DNA of 64,000 nucleotides from Thuidium tamariscinum (GCA_947034885.2 OX344756.2:24473489-24537488); one strand, 5' to 3'. Shown: positions 12,981 through 25,924, numbered from the stretch's first letter. The notes: a model not told the origin generated them from the sequence alone. A program made the numbers and translations.

Positions 12981-15559
12981 CTAAAGCCGAGCAGGAGCAT
13001 CACCCCAGCCTTCAGGAAGTTTCCACTTGTCAGCCCAAGGAATGGCAACTTCTCTGCACTCTGGAAAGTTGCTGATCTCCGTATCAAAAATTGGAACGAT
13101 TGGACTACCCATTGTCAATAGCAACCACACATAGCGCGAATCTGCAAGATCCACTGGTCGCCACCTGCAGCTCATTAATCAACCTGTTAAAATAGAGTCA
13201 GCTCTAAAACATTAGACGTGGCACCCTACTACACAACTTACGATCGTACTCTACAGCACATGAGTACTACGACAGCGAATAGTGTGCAGTCGAAAGATCT
13301 TCAGGTTGTAAGGCCCTGAATATGAGATGAGTTTGGAAGCGGGTTGATTACTTTGGAAACTGAAGAACCGTCATGGTGGCACTACCAAATGCAAAACAGT
13401 GAAACGCGATAGTTTGCTGGTTTCACGGTGTCGCGTAGCAAAACAGCATAGCCCTCTGACAAAGACAATAGATTGGAGGACTAACAGTAAATGAAGGGAC
13501 CAACCTGTCAGCCATAAATAAGAAAGTATCCGATAAACCAGGCAGGGGTAGCACAAATGATCCTTGTGAGTAAAAAGTATGAGCTCGAAAATCCTCGTCT
13601 TCTCCTCCAATGCACGGATCTCCTAGCAATGCCCAGGGCCCCAACATTGACTCAGCTACATGTACTAATGCGCCATTTGGATTCCACCCCGTACAGCCTG
13701 ACGTCACCATGTAGTAAACATTACGGTGCTTAAAGACTGCCGGTGCTTCTCGATGCTGTTTAATCAAAACCTTCTTCATTCCCCTTTCCACGACGTCCGT
13801 ATAGTCTTCTGTCAACATCCCTGCAATTTTTGACCAAGTAACAATCGTAGTTATCGTACTAAAGTCTTAAGAAACAATGAAGATAAACCAAACAGAACGT
13901 TCGTGCCACGTAATAATGCACTGACGTAAATGACGAAGCTCATTTCCATTTTTTAAGCAAGTTAAGGATTGCAGCAAATTCACTACCCAATACAATAATG
14001 CACCAACAAGGTTCTCAACCAAGTAAATCAAGGGTCGTCCTTGTGCACCTGTTACGTACCTATGTGCAATTCACTGTTGGTTACTGACGAGTAGATGATG
14101 TAGGCGTCTCCATTATCATCTTTAAAGATAGTCAAATCACGGCTGTCACAACCATGAGGTCTTCTACTACCCATATAATCGAAGGGGCCTTCCGGTTGAG
14201 TGCTAACGGCCACACCGACAGCAGCTTTAGAATAGTTTCCATTGTCAATGTGCATCCACATTATGTAATTATTTGTCCTCTCGTTGTATAAAACCTTTGG
14301 TCGCTCCACAACATTTGTGTAGTACAAATCATTACTCCTGTCCATCCTCTCACCTCGTAGGGCAGTTCCTTCAAATTTCCATGTCCACAGATCCTTAGAT
14401 GAGTAGCAGCTTATGCCCAGGACGTCTACCTGTGACATACAGGAAGACATGCCAAATGGCAAATGATTAACAAACACTGGAACCCCGGTAAGAATCTTAA
14501 CTAGTATGAACACAACAATATAATCCACAACTAATAAGTCAGAAATTGCATATTAAACGAAAACTTCAACCAAAACTTTCTGGATGAATTCAAATAACGA
14601 TGCATCCTACAAATCCCAAGTCCCACATGCATTCTTAGGCTTGCCTAGAAAAGCTCAAAGTACGGAGCGCACATGAGAGGTAATCTCTGACTGTTACATA
14701 AGCAAGTGAAGCAAGCTGACTCAATCCAATCAGTTAAAAAGTTAGCAGCAGCCAAATACCAAGGTGTGGGACCCTCTCATGTACAGTTTTTGAAACAAAG
14801 AATGTGATCTCAATTTTTTCAAACTCGCATCACAGAACACTCTCATCATCTCACACTTTTACAGCTTAAAGAGGATAAATTAGCGAAATCATGAGCGGAA
14901 TCCTGATCCGCCTCTCAGGCGGCAGCCCAGGAAGCACACTAGCACAGAAGGGTTATGGTCAAAGAACATACTCGAGGTGCTCCATGCTTTCCAGCAAGGT
15001 ATGTAGGCCCTCCTTTGTCCTCTCCATACCAGTAGTAAGTTCGAGTTTCTGCAACATAAAGAATGCCCCCACCATGTGCTTGAATGGGCTTCCCGTCCGT
15101 ATCACGCCATTCTCGACCTGGGTAAAAATACCCCTGCTCACTGCTCGAAGTCTTTGCAGGATCTACAGCAACACTCTTGCTTGGGAACAGCAGAGCTAGT
15201 TTTTGAAGAGTTGCGAGTGCCCTTGCTTCTTCCTCAGCCTTGTCGTTGGACGGGGCTACAAGAGAAAATCTACCTTTTGTTTTACCCCTTGCTACTTTAA
15301 GCACTGGTTTCTCTTTTCCAATATTAGCATTTCTATTACTATTAGGAATCCGCTGGTGCACCTCTGGGTCATTGTAAACATCCAAAGTCGCCTTACCCCA
15401 TGGGGAGCGAGGTTCAGGAAGCTGTATGCTGGAGGGGAACAGAGTATTATACACCTGAAGAAACAGAATCCAGGCTGCTAGAGACCAGAGTAGAGTGGAC
15501 AAACAGCATTTGCTTCCCACATTATAGCTTTTTAGCAGCCTGTAGAGCATTGCATTCAT
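12981..15559 (-). CDS. GH43-family glycosyl hydrolase-like membrane-anchored protein, 4 exons
   Basis: Exons on the minus strand are 15559-14972, 14429-14060, 13820-13505 and 13164-12981. All introns are GT-AG and the joined frame is exact: 1458 bp, 485 residues. The start ATG at 15559 is preceded by an in-frame TAG. Residues 19-40 form one hydrophobic segment with a short cytosolic side, a signal-anchor typical of type II Golgi/ER proteins. Residues 41-145 are a variable stem. The GH43-like domain runs from about 150 to the C-terminus with conserved blocks WRDTDGKPIQAHGGG, SKDLWTWKFEG, ERPKVLYN, DSRDLTIFKD and REAPAVFKHRNVYYMVTSGC TGW. Glu238 and Asp291 are candidate active-site carboxylates. 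Length and block order agree with plant GH43 proteins of unknown substrate (about 465 residues). The likely role is cell-wall or glycoprotein glycan processing in the secretory route; the substrate is unknown. It is intact as read. Confidence 0.93.
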
Positions 15560-17345
15560 TTCATCTAGCGCTATTCTTCTTCTCTACTTCGACTAATCCT
15601 GGCCAAATGATATCAGATCTCTCGTGCAACATCAATACGAGCCTTGGCAGTTACCAGCGACATGACCTAAATTAAAATGAAAGCGTACGCGTGTGCTACC
15701 TGTGTCGGAATCTGCACAACAAAACAATATGTGACTCATAGAAAGCGATACTCTAAGTCTAACGGTACAGCGGGGTGACGTCTACTACCGGATTCAATAT
15801 GATCAGTACTTTGACCGAAATAAATAAATAAAATCCAAATGTGACTCGGAAAATAAACAGTTGCGATATTACACCAAAATAAAGCATTTAGGTCGCAATA
15901 ATGCGATGAGAATCAAAACTGAAAGAAAGTACTCGTTTCGACATGCACTAGGCATTCTCAGCAATCAGGGCAAATCCGCGACGAACTCCTCGCTGCTAGG
16001 CAATTGCTTATTTTCCAGCGGCTCGTATCAGTAATTCACTTCTTAAATGTAGAACGAAACATTTTCAACCTCTCAAAGTCATCGACTGTGATCAAAGAAC
16101 TGGCGCAAACAACGACACCTCAAAGAACCTCGTCCTTGACGAGAAGGAAACCTAATCAAAATGAGGGTTTTACTAATTACGAAAGGGGCGTGCACAGCCC
16201 GAATTTCTACAAGTGCGGTGTTCACAAGGAGACACAATATGAAATCTTAGAAGAATAAGTACATCTCAGTAGAGACAGGAAACACGCGAGGAAAATACTT
16301 AGAAGAAACACCCGAAACCTAAGGACAAAAACTATGAAGAAGCACCTTGATTGCGCACAAAACGGTAATTCTAAGACGCGTGATGCAACCGCGATACCAA
16401 GACAGCGACAGGGAGAGGGTTCCAAAGGAACTTGTGAGCTTCTATAATAAAATCACCGCTACAACTTTGCCACTGGTTCCATTCCCAGAGAAACAGATAT
16501 GTCGGAAGAAAAGCCAGAAACAGAGCAGTGAGAGCTTCTTGAGGCTGGAAGGGAATAACGCTAACCAATATCACAAATGCACAGAAGCTATTGCGCTGCA
16601 CCGACCCCAATGTCGCTGTGCCCCACTATCAAGGCGACAAACAAAGAAGGAAAACAACAGAGATTGAGGGAAAAGCACAGTTGGTTAAATAATAAACAGG
16701 CCCGCATGTCCAAATTTTCTCTCTTAGGGAAATTCCCACCTGTCAATCACTGCGCACTGTCAGTGAGGGCTCCGAATTCGGGCGGCACCAAATCCGAGAA
16801 CGCGAGACGAAGATCGCGGTAATCCGGCATTCCCCGATGCCTTGGAAGCCTTGAAGACATCAGGACAGCAGCGAGTCAAGTCAATAAATGGCACATCCGA
16901 ATCCAACGCACGAACAGAACCTCATCGTCAGTGGCCACTGCAGGCGCAAGCAATGCAATAATGCACGAGCTCAAGGTCACGCCAGCAAGTCGGTCGCCTC
17001 TGCACCAAATTCAGTCGGAAAAATCTTAATGCAAACGCCTTGAGCAATCGCTTGCGGCGTTCGAATGCATCGATGGCGATTCTGCTGCAAGGCGAGCTTG
17101 ATACGTGCGCGAGAGCGAAGGACAGCCTGGATGGAAATGGAAATCAAACCAGAGGGGAAGGAATTGGTGGCTTGCATCATCATTTGCGGTGCTCCTCTCA
17201 GTCCGCTCACTCCGTCACTGACTCTGACAAGTGGGGACCGGTGCCCGTGGTGTAAAGTGCAGGTCTTATTACCAATCTGCCGCTCTCATCGTCTGCCTGC
17301 ATCAATCTGTCGCGGTGGTGGAGCGCGGACATTTCAGCTTAAGTA
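15560..17345 (-). promoter_or_regulatory. Upstream/leader region of the GH43 gene
   Basis: About 1.8 kb of DNA with more balanced composition than the surrounding desert, directly upstream of the GH43 start. It carries many short frames on both strands but none with recognisable protein features. It probably contains the promoter, the 5' untranslated region and perhaps a leader intron. The composition drops sharply to AT-rich beyond 17345. This is an inference from position and composition only. Confidence 0.4.
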
Positions 17346-18312
17346 AACCCTAAACATTGGAATCAACCTATTTCCATGGATTCAATTTTTGCAGTTCCAC
17401 CCAATTTCCCCCCTTTAAATTTGCATAAAAATTCCACCTCATATTTCGATGAAGGTTCTTTACAACATAAATTTTTGGAATAAATTGAAATTTAATGTAG
17501 TCTTTGTAGCAATATTTCAAACTTCGCCTCTAATTAGAGACCAACGTGTTGATGAGTTTGTGGTCACATATGAGGTCTCAAGTCCCTCATCTTAAAGGGG
17601 GTCATCGCCTCCTTGCTCACCTTCAAGAGAATTAAAATATAATAAAGTTCCAACAATTCATAAGCAACTCATGAATGCAAGATTCAAGTGTTCTCATATT
17701 TCACATATTCAAAATTTTCTTTAACATAATCAACATTGCTAACAAATTCTACCAATCCATTTTAACAAATCCTTATACAAGTCTTTAAGATAGTCCCCAT
17801 TTCATAAGCATCCCTTGCATTGCTTTCTCATGAATAGGACATATAGTCAACAAAGAAAAAATGACAACCAACTCAAAGCAATTAAATCAAATTAGAACAA
17901 GTAATTCATCTCCTTGGAATTTGTTGTAACTCGAAGCAATCAAATCAAACAACAGCAAATCCATAAGAAAATGACAACTAACTAAAAGCAATCAAATCAA
18001 ATTACAACAAAGTCAACTCCATAGAGTTTGTTGCTATTACAATTTGTTATCTTGAAATTCAACCTTTGAAACAAAATTGAATCAAAGAGTGTACTTACTT
18101 GGCAAGTAAGTCACTTGCCAAATCTCTTATTCAAAAGATATAGTATAGATGATGGATTGGATTTCAATTTGACCATTATGTGGATGACAAACTAAATTGC
18201 ACAAAAAATGTAGGGATATCCAAATGCGTTGAACGAAGAACTACATGTGATCCAAACGATGAGGCCACAACAATGGAGACACTAAGAAATTCACTACCCC
18301 ATTGCAAACCAA
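17346..18312. other. AT-rich intergenic spacer
   Basis: Spacer between the GH43 upstream region and the SUVH gene. No gene or repeat end recognised. Several short CAAATCAAA-type direct repeats occur around 17880-18010. Confidence 0.4.
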
Positions 18313-18410
18313 ATGGGAGCAAGCCAATTGTGGGCTAAATTATGTTAGTGGTGTTGGACCTTGAATGAACACTGGTAACATAAAGTAGCCCACAACTGGC
18401 TTGCTCCCAT
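18313..18410. ncRNA. Hairpin-forming inverted repeat, possible miRNA precursor or small foldback element
   Basis: Two 35-base arms, 18313-18347 and 18376-18410, are inverse complements with about three mismatches. The left arm begins ATGGGAGCAAGCCAATTGTG. Pairing continues inward through TGTTA...GTGTT and AACAC...TAACA, leaving a loop of about 12 bases, so a stem of some 43 bp is possible. Size and shape suit a plant microRNA precursor, but a tiny foldback transposon remnant would look the same. I do not recognise the arm sequence as a known microRNA. Confidence 0.35.
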
Positions 18411-18968
18411 GGGTAGTTTACCTTCCTATCAATGCGCGCCTTGGTGGCCTGCAAGAGAACGAACATGTCTTTTATCCCAGAGGGTGAATGCATCACAATC
18501 AACCAAGAAGATTAAATACATTGCGAGATGCAAGAGTGCCACAAAACCTTGAGCAAGTTGAGATTTGTTGGAAATAGTCCATCACGAGCTAGTTTTGTTG
18601 AGTAGAAATTCCATTGATGCCTGTTCCCAGTTCCTACCACAACTGACATGAATAAGCAGTCACTTCGACTACCTCGTCAACTCCAGCCCACTTCAAAATG
18701 TCTTTGTGGGAGTTCCACTTCAGTAAAAATAGAAGACCTTACTGCTGCCTCCCAGAAAGAGATTCTCTTAACCAGATATCTCAAATCCAGAATCATGAGG
18801 GTTTAACTCCTATCAATTTGGAAAATTGGAGGTGCAACTACAAGTACATACAGAAACACCATGGCTGGATCATGGTTATATACCGGGTTGCCTTTCAGTT
18901 CAAGGCCGTTTCAAGGTGAACTACAGTCTGTACTCCGTTGCTAGTACATTTGTACAGCTTTCAATAAT

Positions 18969-20825
18969 CTAATACATCCTCCTTCGACAATTTCGTGCAT
19001 CGCAATGGCAAGCCTTCTGCTTTGGATTTCCATTCGCATCAAAGACGGAGTCTAGAGCATATCCGTAATCGTACGTTAGTTCCTGAAATGGCCTAATCTC
19101 GCGACCAGCAAAGAGCATCACGTGTGGGATATCAAGATCACAGTCATCATAAAGAACACACTGCACAAAAAGGTTTGGCTTACAACTGTGGTTAATAAAC
19201 CGTGCGACACCACCAAATTTGCTGGCATCGATGACATACTTTGGTTTATCCAGAGCAAGTGCATCCGGCCCGGTCGAGGGCACATCCGAGAAGATGTCAG
19301 TTAGTTTGTCACCCCAGCGCGCTTCGTTACCCTGCTTCATATCAAGGTTGAACAGATATTCATCGTTGTCCAGCTCATCCGCAGTTATTGTGTCCATGAC
19401 TTCGCCCGTGTACTCGCACACGAATCCGCCCGAAGGAATGAAATCCCACGACCTAACCCCCCAGCCTTTGTTCTCAGTTTTGAAAATCTCAAGCCGGTAA
19501 CGCAGCCCTTTCTGACACACTCGGCTGTGACAGTCTGGGGGACACCGGCAATTACGGCCGCACTCGTACACAGCGGGCACGGCACGAATCAAGAGCCCAT
19601 ACTGATTGTAGGGCATCATCCGGCCCGCGTTCTTCGCAATGCAGGAGCAACTATGACCCACAGTGTGGCACGGAAAAGGTTCAATGCACGAGCATTGCGA
19701 AGAGGGATGGGACGGCAATGCGATTCCTCTAGGATACATCAACGTGGTGGTGTACTGAAACGTAGACGGAAGGCTTGAGCTATCCACAGTATTGACCACC
19801 CCAACAGGTATGGGTTCCCTCCCATTGGAGATGTCTGCTACCAACAACCCAGTCCGTTCCGACGGCGCCTTGTTCAACTTGCCCACAAACGAGACCAATC
19901 TAGACCCTAACTCCGTTTGACCAGGCAGACGCTCAAGCTTGAATTGAAACACCTTGAAGCCGGCGTTTCCCAGAATGGAGCCTTCTTGTACGACGTTGTA
20001 CAGTCCATCATACGAGTAAATTCGCTTCGAAGGGCTTTGAATGGTGGCAATATCCGAGTGACCTCGGATCACGCGCACTGGCTGCACCTTGTAGCAGCTG
20101 TTCTGGAGGGCAAGGTTTCCTCCTTCGGCCACCTGGTCACGCACCTGCCGCTTACTGCTCTTATCACACCCGCCGTGTCCAGTGTAGAAAAACGTCTCAC
20201 CTTCGTCCTTGTCATCTTCGTATCCCCCAGACGCCACAACGCTGCACCCAATCTTCTCCCCATCTACATTGGTGTACGCAATCCCGGCTTGCACAGCGCG
20301 GTGCAAACCCAAAATGTACAGCTCCGACCTGTAATAGAAGAAATCCCCCACCACGCTTCCGGGAACGTGCCCTAGTCCTCTCCACTCAGAGTGCTGCTTG
20401 TCCTCCTGCATTTTCTTCGCAGCTTCCAGATCGGGCCTGGATCTGCCCGTCAATTCGCCGCATTCGTGCATTTGTTGGTAGTAGCGCAAGAGAGCCGCGT
20501 ACCGCTTCCGTCGCTTGCTGTAAAGCTCCTCAGGGGAATCAGTCGGATCGACGACGAAGGTCCACACCATGTCTATTGAAGGCCTCGGGACTGTAAGCGT
20601 CCGTGGGATTCGACCCTCACTGTAGGGGCGTGGAGACCTGCTCCTGCGGCCCGTCGCCGGGACCACAGGAAATAGCTGCAGCTGCACTGGCCCCTGCTGT
20701 TGCCGCTGTTGCTGCTGCTGCTGCTGCTGCTGCAGTAGCTCTGGCCTCTGCAATGGCGGGACAGGAGCGCATCCGGGAGGGAAGTCTCGATGCGCGATGG
20801 GTTCGTTCGTTTCCATGGCGCCCAC
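18969..20825 (-). CDS. SUVH-type histone H3K9 methyltransferase (SRA-SET), intronless
   Basis: 618 residues in one exon, ending with TAG. Residues 31-44 are a glutamine run encoded mainly by CAG/CAA. The SRA (YDG) domain spans about 148-303 and includes the YSYDGLYNV block at 270-278. Pre-SET, rich in cysteine, spans about 340-440 with CSCIEPFPC, CSCIAKNAG and CGRNCRCPPDC. SET spans about 445-588 with ENKGWGVRSWDFIPSGGF, EYTGE, FINHSC and ELTYDY, so the cofactor-binding and catalytic residues are present. Post-SET is CHCDARNC near the end. This order is that of plant SUVH proteins, which bind methylated DNA through SRA and methylate H3K9 to silence repeats. The start at 20825 gives a complete protein; a second Met follows three residues later. 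The single-exon form is common in this family. I cannot assign it to a numbered SUVH. It appears intact. Confidence 0.96.
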   Translation of the reverse strand: MGAMETNEPIAHRDFPPGCAPVPPLQRPELLQQQQQQQQQRQQQGPVQLQLFPVVPATGRRSRSPRPYSEGRIPRTLTVPRPSIDMVWTFVVDPTDSPEELYSKRRKRYAALLRYYQQMHECGELTGRSRPDLEAAKKMQEDKQHSEWRGLGHVPGSVVGDFFYYRSELYILGLHRAVQAGIAYTNVDGEKIGCSVVASGGYEDDKDEGETFFYTGHGGCDKSSKRQVRDQVAEGGNLALQNSCYKVQPVRVIRGHSDIATIQSPSKRIYSYDGLYNVVQEGSILGNAGFKVFQFKLERLPGQTELGSRLVSFVGKLNKAPSERTGLLVADISNGREPIPVGVVNTVDSSSLPSTFQYTTTLMYPRGIALPSHPSSQCSCIEPFPCHTVGHSCSCIAKNAGRMMPYNQYGLLIRAVPAVYECGRNCRCPPDCHSRVCQKGLRYRLEIFKTENKGWGVRSWDFIPSGGFVCEYTGEVMDTITADELDNDEYLFNLDMKQGNEARWGDKLTDIFSDVPSTGPDALALDKPKYVIDASKFGGVARFINHSCKPNLFVQCVLYDDCDLDIPHVMLFAGREIRPFQELTYDYGYALDSVFDANGNPKQKACHCDARNCRRRMY

Positions 20826-21300
20826 ATGCGAACCTGCACTCCCCTGTTGCTGCGGCGACTCTCAGCATGTGCATGGGTTGAATCCCAAGGTCATCCGAGC
20901 AGCAATCGAAGGCCAGTAGAAAGAGTCTGCACCGTAAGTACTTCCTCTCTTGGATTAGGGTCCTTTCTACCAATAAGCAGACTAAACAGAAAGTTCCCAC
21001 CAGAGTAAGAGAAGTCAAAGAATCATGGCTCAAAGCTAGTTGAGAACAAAAAGGTTCTCGTGCCCAACACACGCAAGAGAGAAGCAGAGGGGACGCACGA
21101 TGAGAGACAGGCCAGGAGGCGCCGCGCTTCTGCACTGAAGATTCTATCTATTAATGCGAGACATGGGGCGTCGCAGGCGCGATTGCAGATTCAAAAGCTT
21201 GATGGGCTCACTCGTTTCGGTGCTGCTGATCGATTGGGTGTAGAAAACTTCTTGCAAGCGGGGTTTTGCTCTAGAAGGCTCCTGAATTAGGGTTTGACGT
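20826..21300 (-). promoter_or_regulatory. Probable promoter and leader of the SUVH gene
   Basis: GC-balanced segment immediately upstream of the SUVH start. It has short frames on both strands that lack family features, and it gives way to AT-rich DNA beyond about 21300. Interpreted from position and composition; no core promoter motif was assigned. Confidence 0.4.
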
Positions 21301-24195
21301 GCCTCGATCAGTCCCTGAGAGATGATGAACAGGGAAGGGAACAAATAGGGGAAAGGGGACCCTTCCGGGAGCTTTCTAGCTTTGGAGCAAAAGTAGGGAA
21401 CCCCTTCCCCAAAGAGCCAGTCCTTACACATGGGGTAGGGTAGAGTAGTGGAACCAAACTTGTGTCTTCTTGAAAACAACAAATTAGGGCGGAGAGTGGA
21501 GATAAGAGAGAAGTAACTCCAACCACTTTTAGTGATTAGTGGACATGAAGAGTCCCATGGTTTGTAGTTTATTGGGTTTCCAAAAGTTGCTTTGGGTGAC
21601 ATCCAAATAAGTACTTTTGTAATGAAGGAGACCATATTGACAAGTTTAATTAGGATGAAGAGTGGAGACAAGAGATGGAAATAACTCCAATAATTTTTAG
21701 TAGTTGGTGGATATGAAGAGTGTGGTTGTTTAAAGCACATTCAATGTCCACACTATTATAAATATATTATCCAAATCTTGAAGTAGAGGTAGGTGGACCT
21801 CATTCTATTCCAACAACTTTTGGAAAAATTGCCCCAATGCAAAGCTAGCATTGCAAACCTCCGGTGCCCCTTTAATGCATTATAAAAAATGAAAAAAGGA
21901 AGATTCTACATTAAATGTAAATCATTGATACAAAAAAGGAGAGCTTGAATTTATTAGTATAGAGAACAAGGTTGAAATGTGTTGACTTTTACTATTGTGT
22001 GCTACGTTCCAAGGCTCTTCATATTTCCTCACAATGTCAAGCCAAGGATAGAGAATGACGGGCGTAGGAATATATAATGACCAATGGCAATTACATTTGG
22101 GTGGATTTTTTTGGATCCACTTCATAACATAGCTTCCATATGCCTTTATGTACTACTATAGTAGAAGTGCTTTCATGATCATAACAAGACTATATTGGCA
22201 AGTCTAATTTGAAAAGAAAAAGTGAATAGCTTGAAAATTAGGTGATACTTCAACCATGAAACAACATTATACATTAAAAGTATCCAATGGATGACTTTTT
22301 TTTGTTGCTATTGAAACAAAGATTGTACTTGTTTGTTCAATTAATAAATGTTTTATAACTAGAGACCTCATATTGAGGTACAATCCTTCTAAGGTTATAG
22401 TTGTAAAAGATGGATGCAATGGATATGAATTTGGAATAGAAGTGAGGAGCATGGCATAAAGAGCATTATTTTTTGTAAAGAAATTTGTTCATATTAGAAA
22501 GTATTTAATTGTTTCTAAGTTTTGTTTGTATAATAATATCTAAATGGCATAAAGATGGTATATTGGACTTGCAATAACTATCATAAGTATTTCAATCCAT
22601 GTTATGAATATTGATGATAAATAAATGGTATTTGTTGAGCTTGTATGCCACAAGATTCAAAGAGAATTTGTCATTGCAATATGTGAATTTGAAGGGTTTA
22701 AGATGTATTTTGAAGCAAAATTGTAAATTTGTTATTGTCTATTGTTGATTGCAATCTTGATGTGATTGAGAATTTTTTTGATTGTAAATAGATCAAGTAT
22801 TGTATCAAAAATTCAAAGCAAAATTTTAGATTTGAGTTTTTCAAAAGAGGGTATATTATTATACTAAGTTTTTAAATCTAAATTGTTTATTTATATGAAT
22901 TAAAATCTACCAAGACTCCAAGAGTGGTGTTTTTGGTAAACTTCAATCTTATTGAATATTAATGATATATTGAAACTTTAGAATATTGTCTTCATCTTAT
23001 CTCCTATATTTCATTTAAATCTTGATTGCAATGATCTTTGGATCTATAACTTATGGTCACAATGCAACAAGAAGTTAGAAGTAGAAAAAATTCAACATAG
23101 TACATTGTTAAACAATAGCTTTGATAATGATGAAATTTTATATTTGAAGAGATGATAAGATAGGTGAAACTTTGTAGAAGTTTTATGTAATTTGTTCAAA
23201 TATAAATTTGAGTTATGTAATTTCAAAATATACTTTAGCAATTCTAGGATTTATAAAAGGTAATAGTTTGTATACAAAGGAATTTTGGGATAAGTTTAAG
23301 ATTAATCTGAGTTTGAAGTTTAAAAAGAACTACATATACAATATTTTGTAGCAAAAGTTCTAAATTTTAGTATCCATTCACAAAATCCTTGTGAAAATGT
23401 TACAAATACAATTTTAGGAATTGGAACAATGACAAAAGTATAATCATTGGGAGACTGTACATTTGGGGAATAAATTGGTCTTTGAAACTCTATACATTTG
23501 TAGGTACAAAACATCTACATTTTGTATGTGGTAATGTCATTTTTGGGAGCTCATGTACTCCTTTGCTATGCCATCGTATGCAAAGACTTTGATATTTAGA
23601 TAGGTACAATATTTAATATGCATCTATATGTCCAGCTATTTGTTTTAAATTATAGAGTGTATAACAAGAGATGGTGGTATTGTGTTTGTTAGAATAGATA
23701 TTTTTAAACTTGTCCTAAGTATTTTCCATACAAGAATTTGAGACGATGTGTGGTTTGGACATTTAAAATAGAAGGATTTACTATAATAAAACATGGTAAA
23801 AAAATATCACACTCAAAATCATAGAGTGCCATTTTTTTGCCAAAGTATTGTGCATTTGTGCATAGTAGGGCTTCAAATTTCTTTGCAATTTTCCACTTCA
23901 ATTTCTGGAATTTTTAAGCATATAATTTACCTTTAGAAAGGTATTAAAAATGCCTTCTAGTAGTATGTTACATGCTCAAAAATTGCAAAAATCAAGTGGA
24001 AAATTACAAAAAGGGTTGATTGCACGTGTATGTTGGCTTGTACAGAATTGTAACAAAAAAAACCCACACTTGATTTTGAATGTGGTTTTATTTTATCATA
24101 TTTGTTATGGTTATTGATCTAAATTTTTTTAAGATATGATGATGTTGATTTTAGGATTTATTTTTTCATTTTTTAATAATTGAGAATTGTTGTCC
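21301..24195. other. AT-rich intergenic DNA with a local duplication
   Basis: No gene recognised. A segment of about 60 bp beginning GAGTGGAGATAAGAGAG at 21493 recurs in the same orientation near 21660 with substitutions. The remainder is AT-rich and featureless to reading. Confidence 0.45.
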
Positions 24196-24488
24196 CATAA
24201 GAGGATTTTTCAGGGCTTTGAGAGACCGTTTCAGTCCTATTCCCCAATCTGTGAACCCATCAGATTAAATAATAATAAAATAATAATAAATTAAAAAATA
24301 TTATTAAAATATTTAAAAATAATTTAAAAAATAATTTTTTTTGAAAAAAATATTAAAATATTAATTAAATATTAATATTTGATGTGGCAGTCTCTTGGCC
24401 ACATCAGATCGCCTCTGTGGCAGCTTTCAACAAGTTCCCACAGTCCGGGAACTCGCAGTCTTCTACACAAGCTGAAAATCCTCTTATG
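24196..24488 (+). mobile_element. CATWAG-family MITE, copy 3
   Basis: 293 bp. Starts CATAAGAGGATTTTTCAGGG and ends CTGAAAATCCTCTTATG, with a GAGACCGTTTCAG arm at the left and GATGTGGCAGTCTCTTGGCC then GTTCCCACAGTCCGGGAACT at the right. The left flank reads TTGTCC, close to the TTAACC that a TTAA-targeting element would give. The right flank does not match convincingly. Centre AT-rich, non-coding. Confidence 0.75.
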
Positions 24489-25924
24489 TAGTAATTTATG
24501 AGGAGTTTCTAGTCTTGGTATAATCACTTATCATTATGGTGTCTATTGTTAGGAGGGCCAATTATCATTGAGGAGGAAATAGAAAGTTATATGTACACAT
24601 TTGTAGTCATGTTTTTAGAGATGGTATTATTTTAAATTGGCAAAATTGGCAAAGTTATCTACCTTTTCCTTTTCCTTGTATGTTAGTATGGTCACAAACT
24701 TTTGTATTGTAAGAAGGAATGTAAGGGATTGTATAGTTGAGTTATAGAACTAAAGGATATTTATTTAAGTAGTTTGAATGTTGATGTTTGTGAATAAAGT
24801 AAATGAAGTTATTTGTAAGAAAATGAGCTAGATCATTAGGATTTTTTATATGCAAATGGAGCAGAAGTGAACGGATTATTTTCTTTTTAATGAATTATAT
24901 TTTGACAATTCTTTTTTTAACTTTTGAGTTGTAAATGACAAATCTTTTATTTCAAGAAACCATAATATTAGAACCAAGTGATTCTTCTCTTGGTGCTATA
25001 AATGAAGTGTTACTTTTAGAAAATGGAGCTTACTTAATGGACAACGAACTCACTTTTATTAATTTAACCAAAAAAAATTTGTTTAGATGATTAAAAAGTT
25101 CTCTAAAAATATTTAAATACAATTAACAAAAGTATTTGGTATGAAATTGAAGTTGTAAGTCATAAATGACAATATAAAATCTAAAAATAATTACAAAATA
25201 GTGGATGGTTGTAGAATTTGATAATGAATAACCTTGTAATTTAAATGTTTTCCTTTTGAACATAAATAAATTTCTACTCATCTTCTTTCATGTAACTATT
25301 GTAAAATGTAACTTTTATTGGTGTCTTTTTATAGAATAAATAACAAATTGCACTTTTTATCTTATTTAAAATATATACACTTGATATTAACATTAATTGA
25401 TGTTTATACACTAGGTGTTATAAATGAAATTCTCTCTCTAAATTTATATATTTCAATTAAAAAAATAGGCTAAAATTTTCTTAAAGTTAAAATATTACTA
25501 TACTTAGTGGCTAAGGTTAGCAAAAAATATAGATAACAAAGTTTGTGAAAAAACTCATTTAAAAAAAAACTTATTTTAGAAGAAAATTTTTATAGAAATT
25601 TTTATATTTTTAAGCCTATGTCAAATTACACTTGTCAATGTACATTAATTATTTGAGAGGAATGCCAATCTTATTTAACAAATGCAATATCAAACTTAAA
25701 GGTTAAAAAAGTAAAATATAAACAATAGACAACAAATGCAATATCAAACTTAAAGGTTAAAAAAGTAAAATATAGACAATAGACAACAAATGCAATTTGA
25801 ACAAATAAACATAATAAATAAATTTTAAATTGATAATATAAATATTATATTATTAAAAAATTTATGAAACACATATTAAAAATATTTTTTCATAAATAAT
25901 ATTCAAATTTTGACTATTGGCTCG
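24489..25924. other. AT-rich intergenic DNA
   Basis: No gene, RNA or transposon terminus recognised apart from the 54-bp duplication listed separately. Confidence 0.45.
25677..25796. repeat. 54-bp tandem duplication
   Basis: The unit beginning AATGCAATATCAAACTTAAA at 25681 repeats at 25735 with one visible substitution, and a third partial start lies at 25789. The near-identity suggests a recent duplication. Confidence 0.85.

Noticed and set aside
19122..20375. Plus-strand frames opposite the SUVH gene, up to 152 codons
   Set aside because: Shadows of the conserved minus-strand coding sequence.
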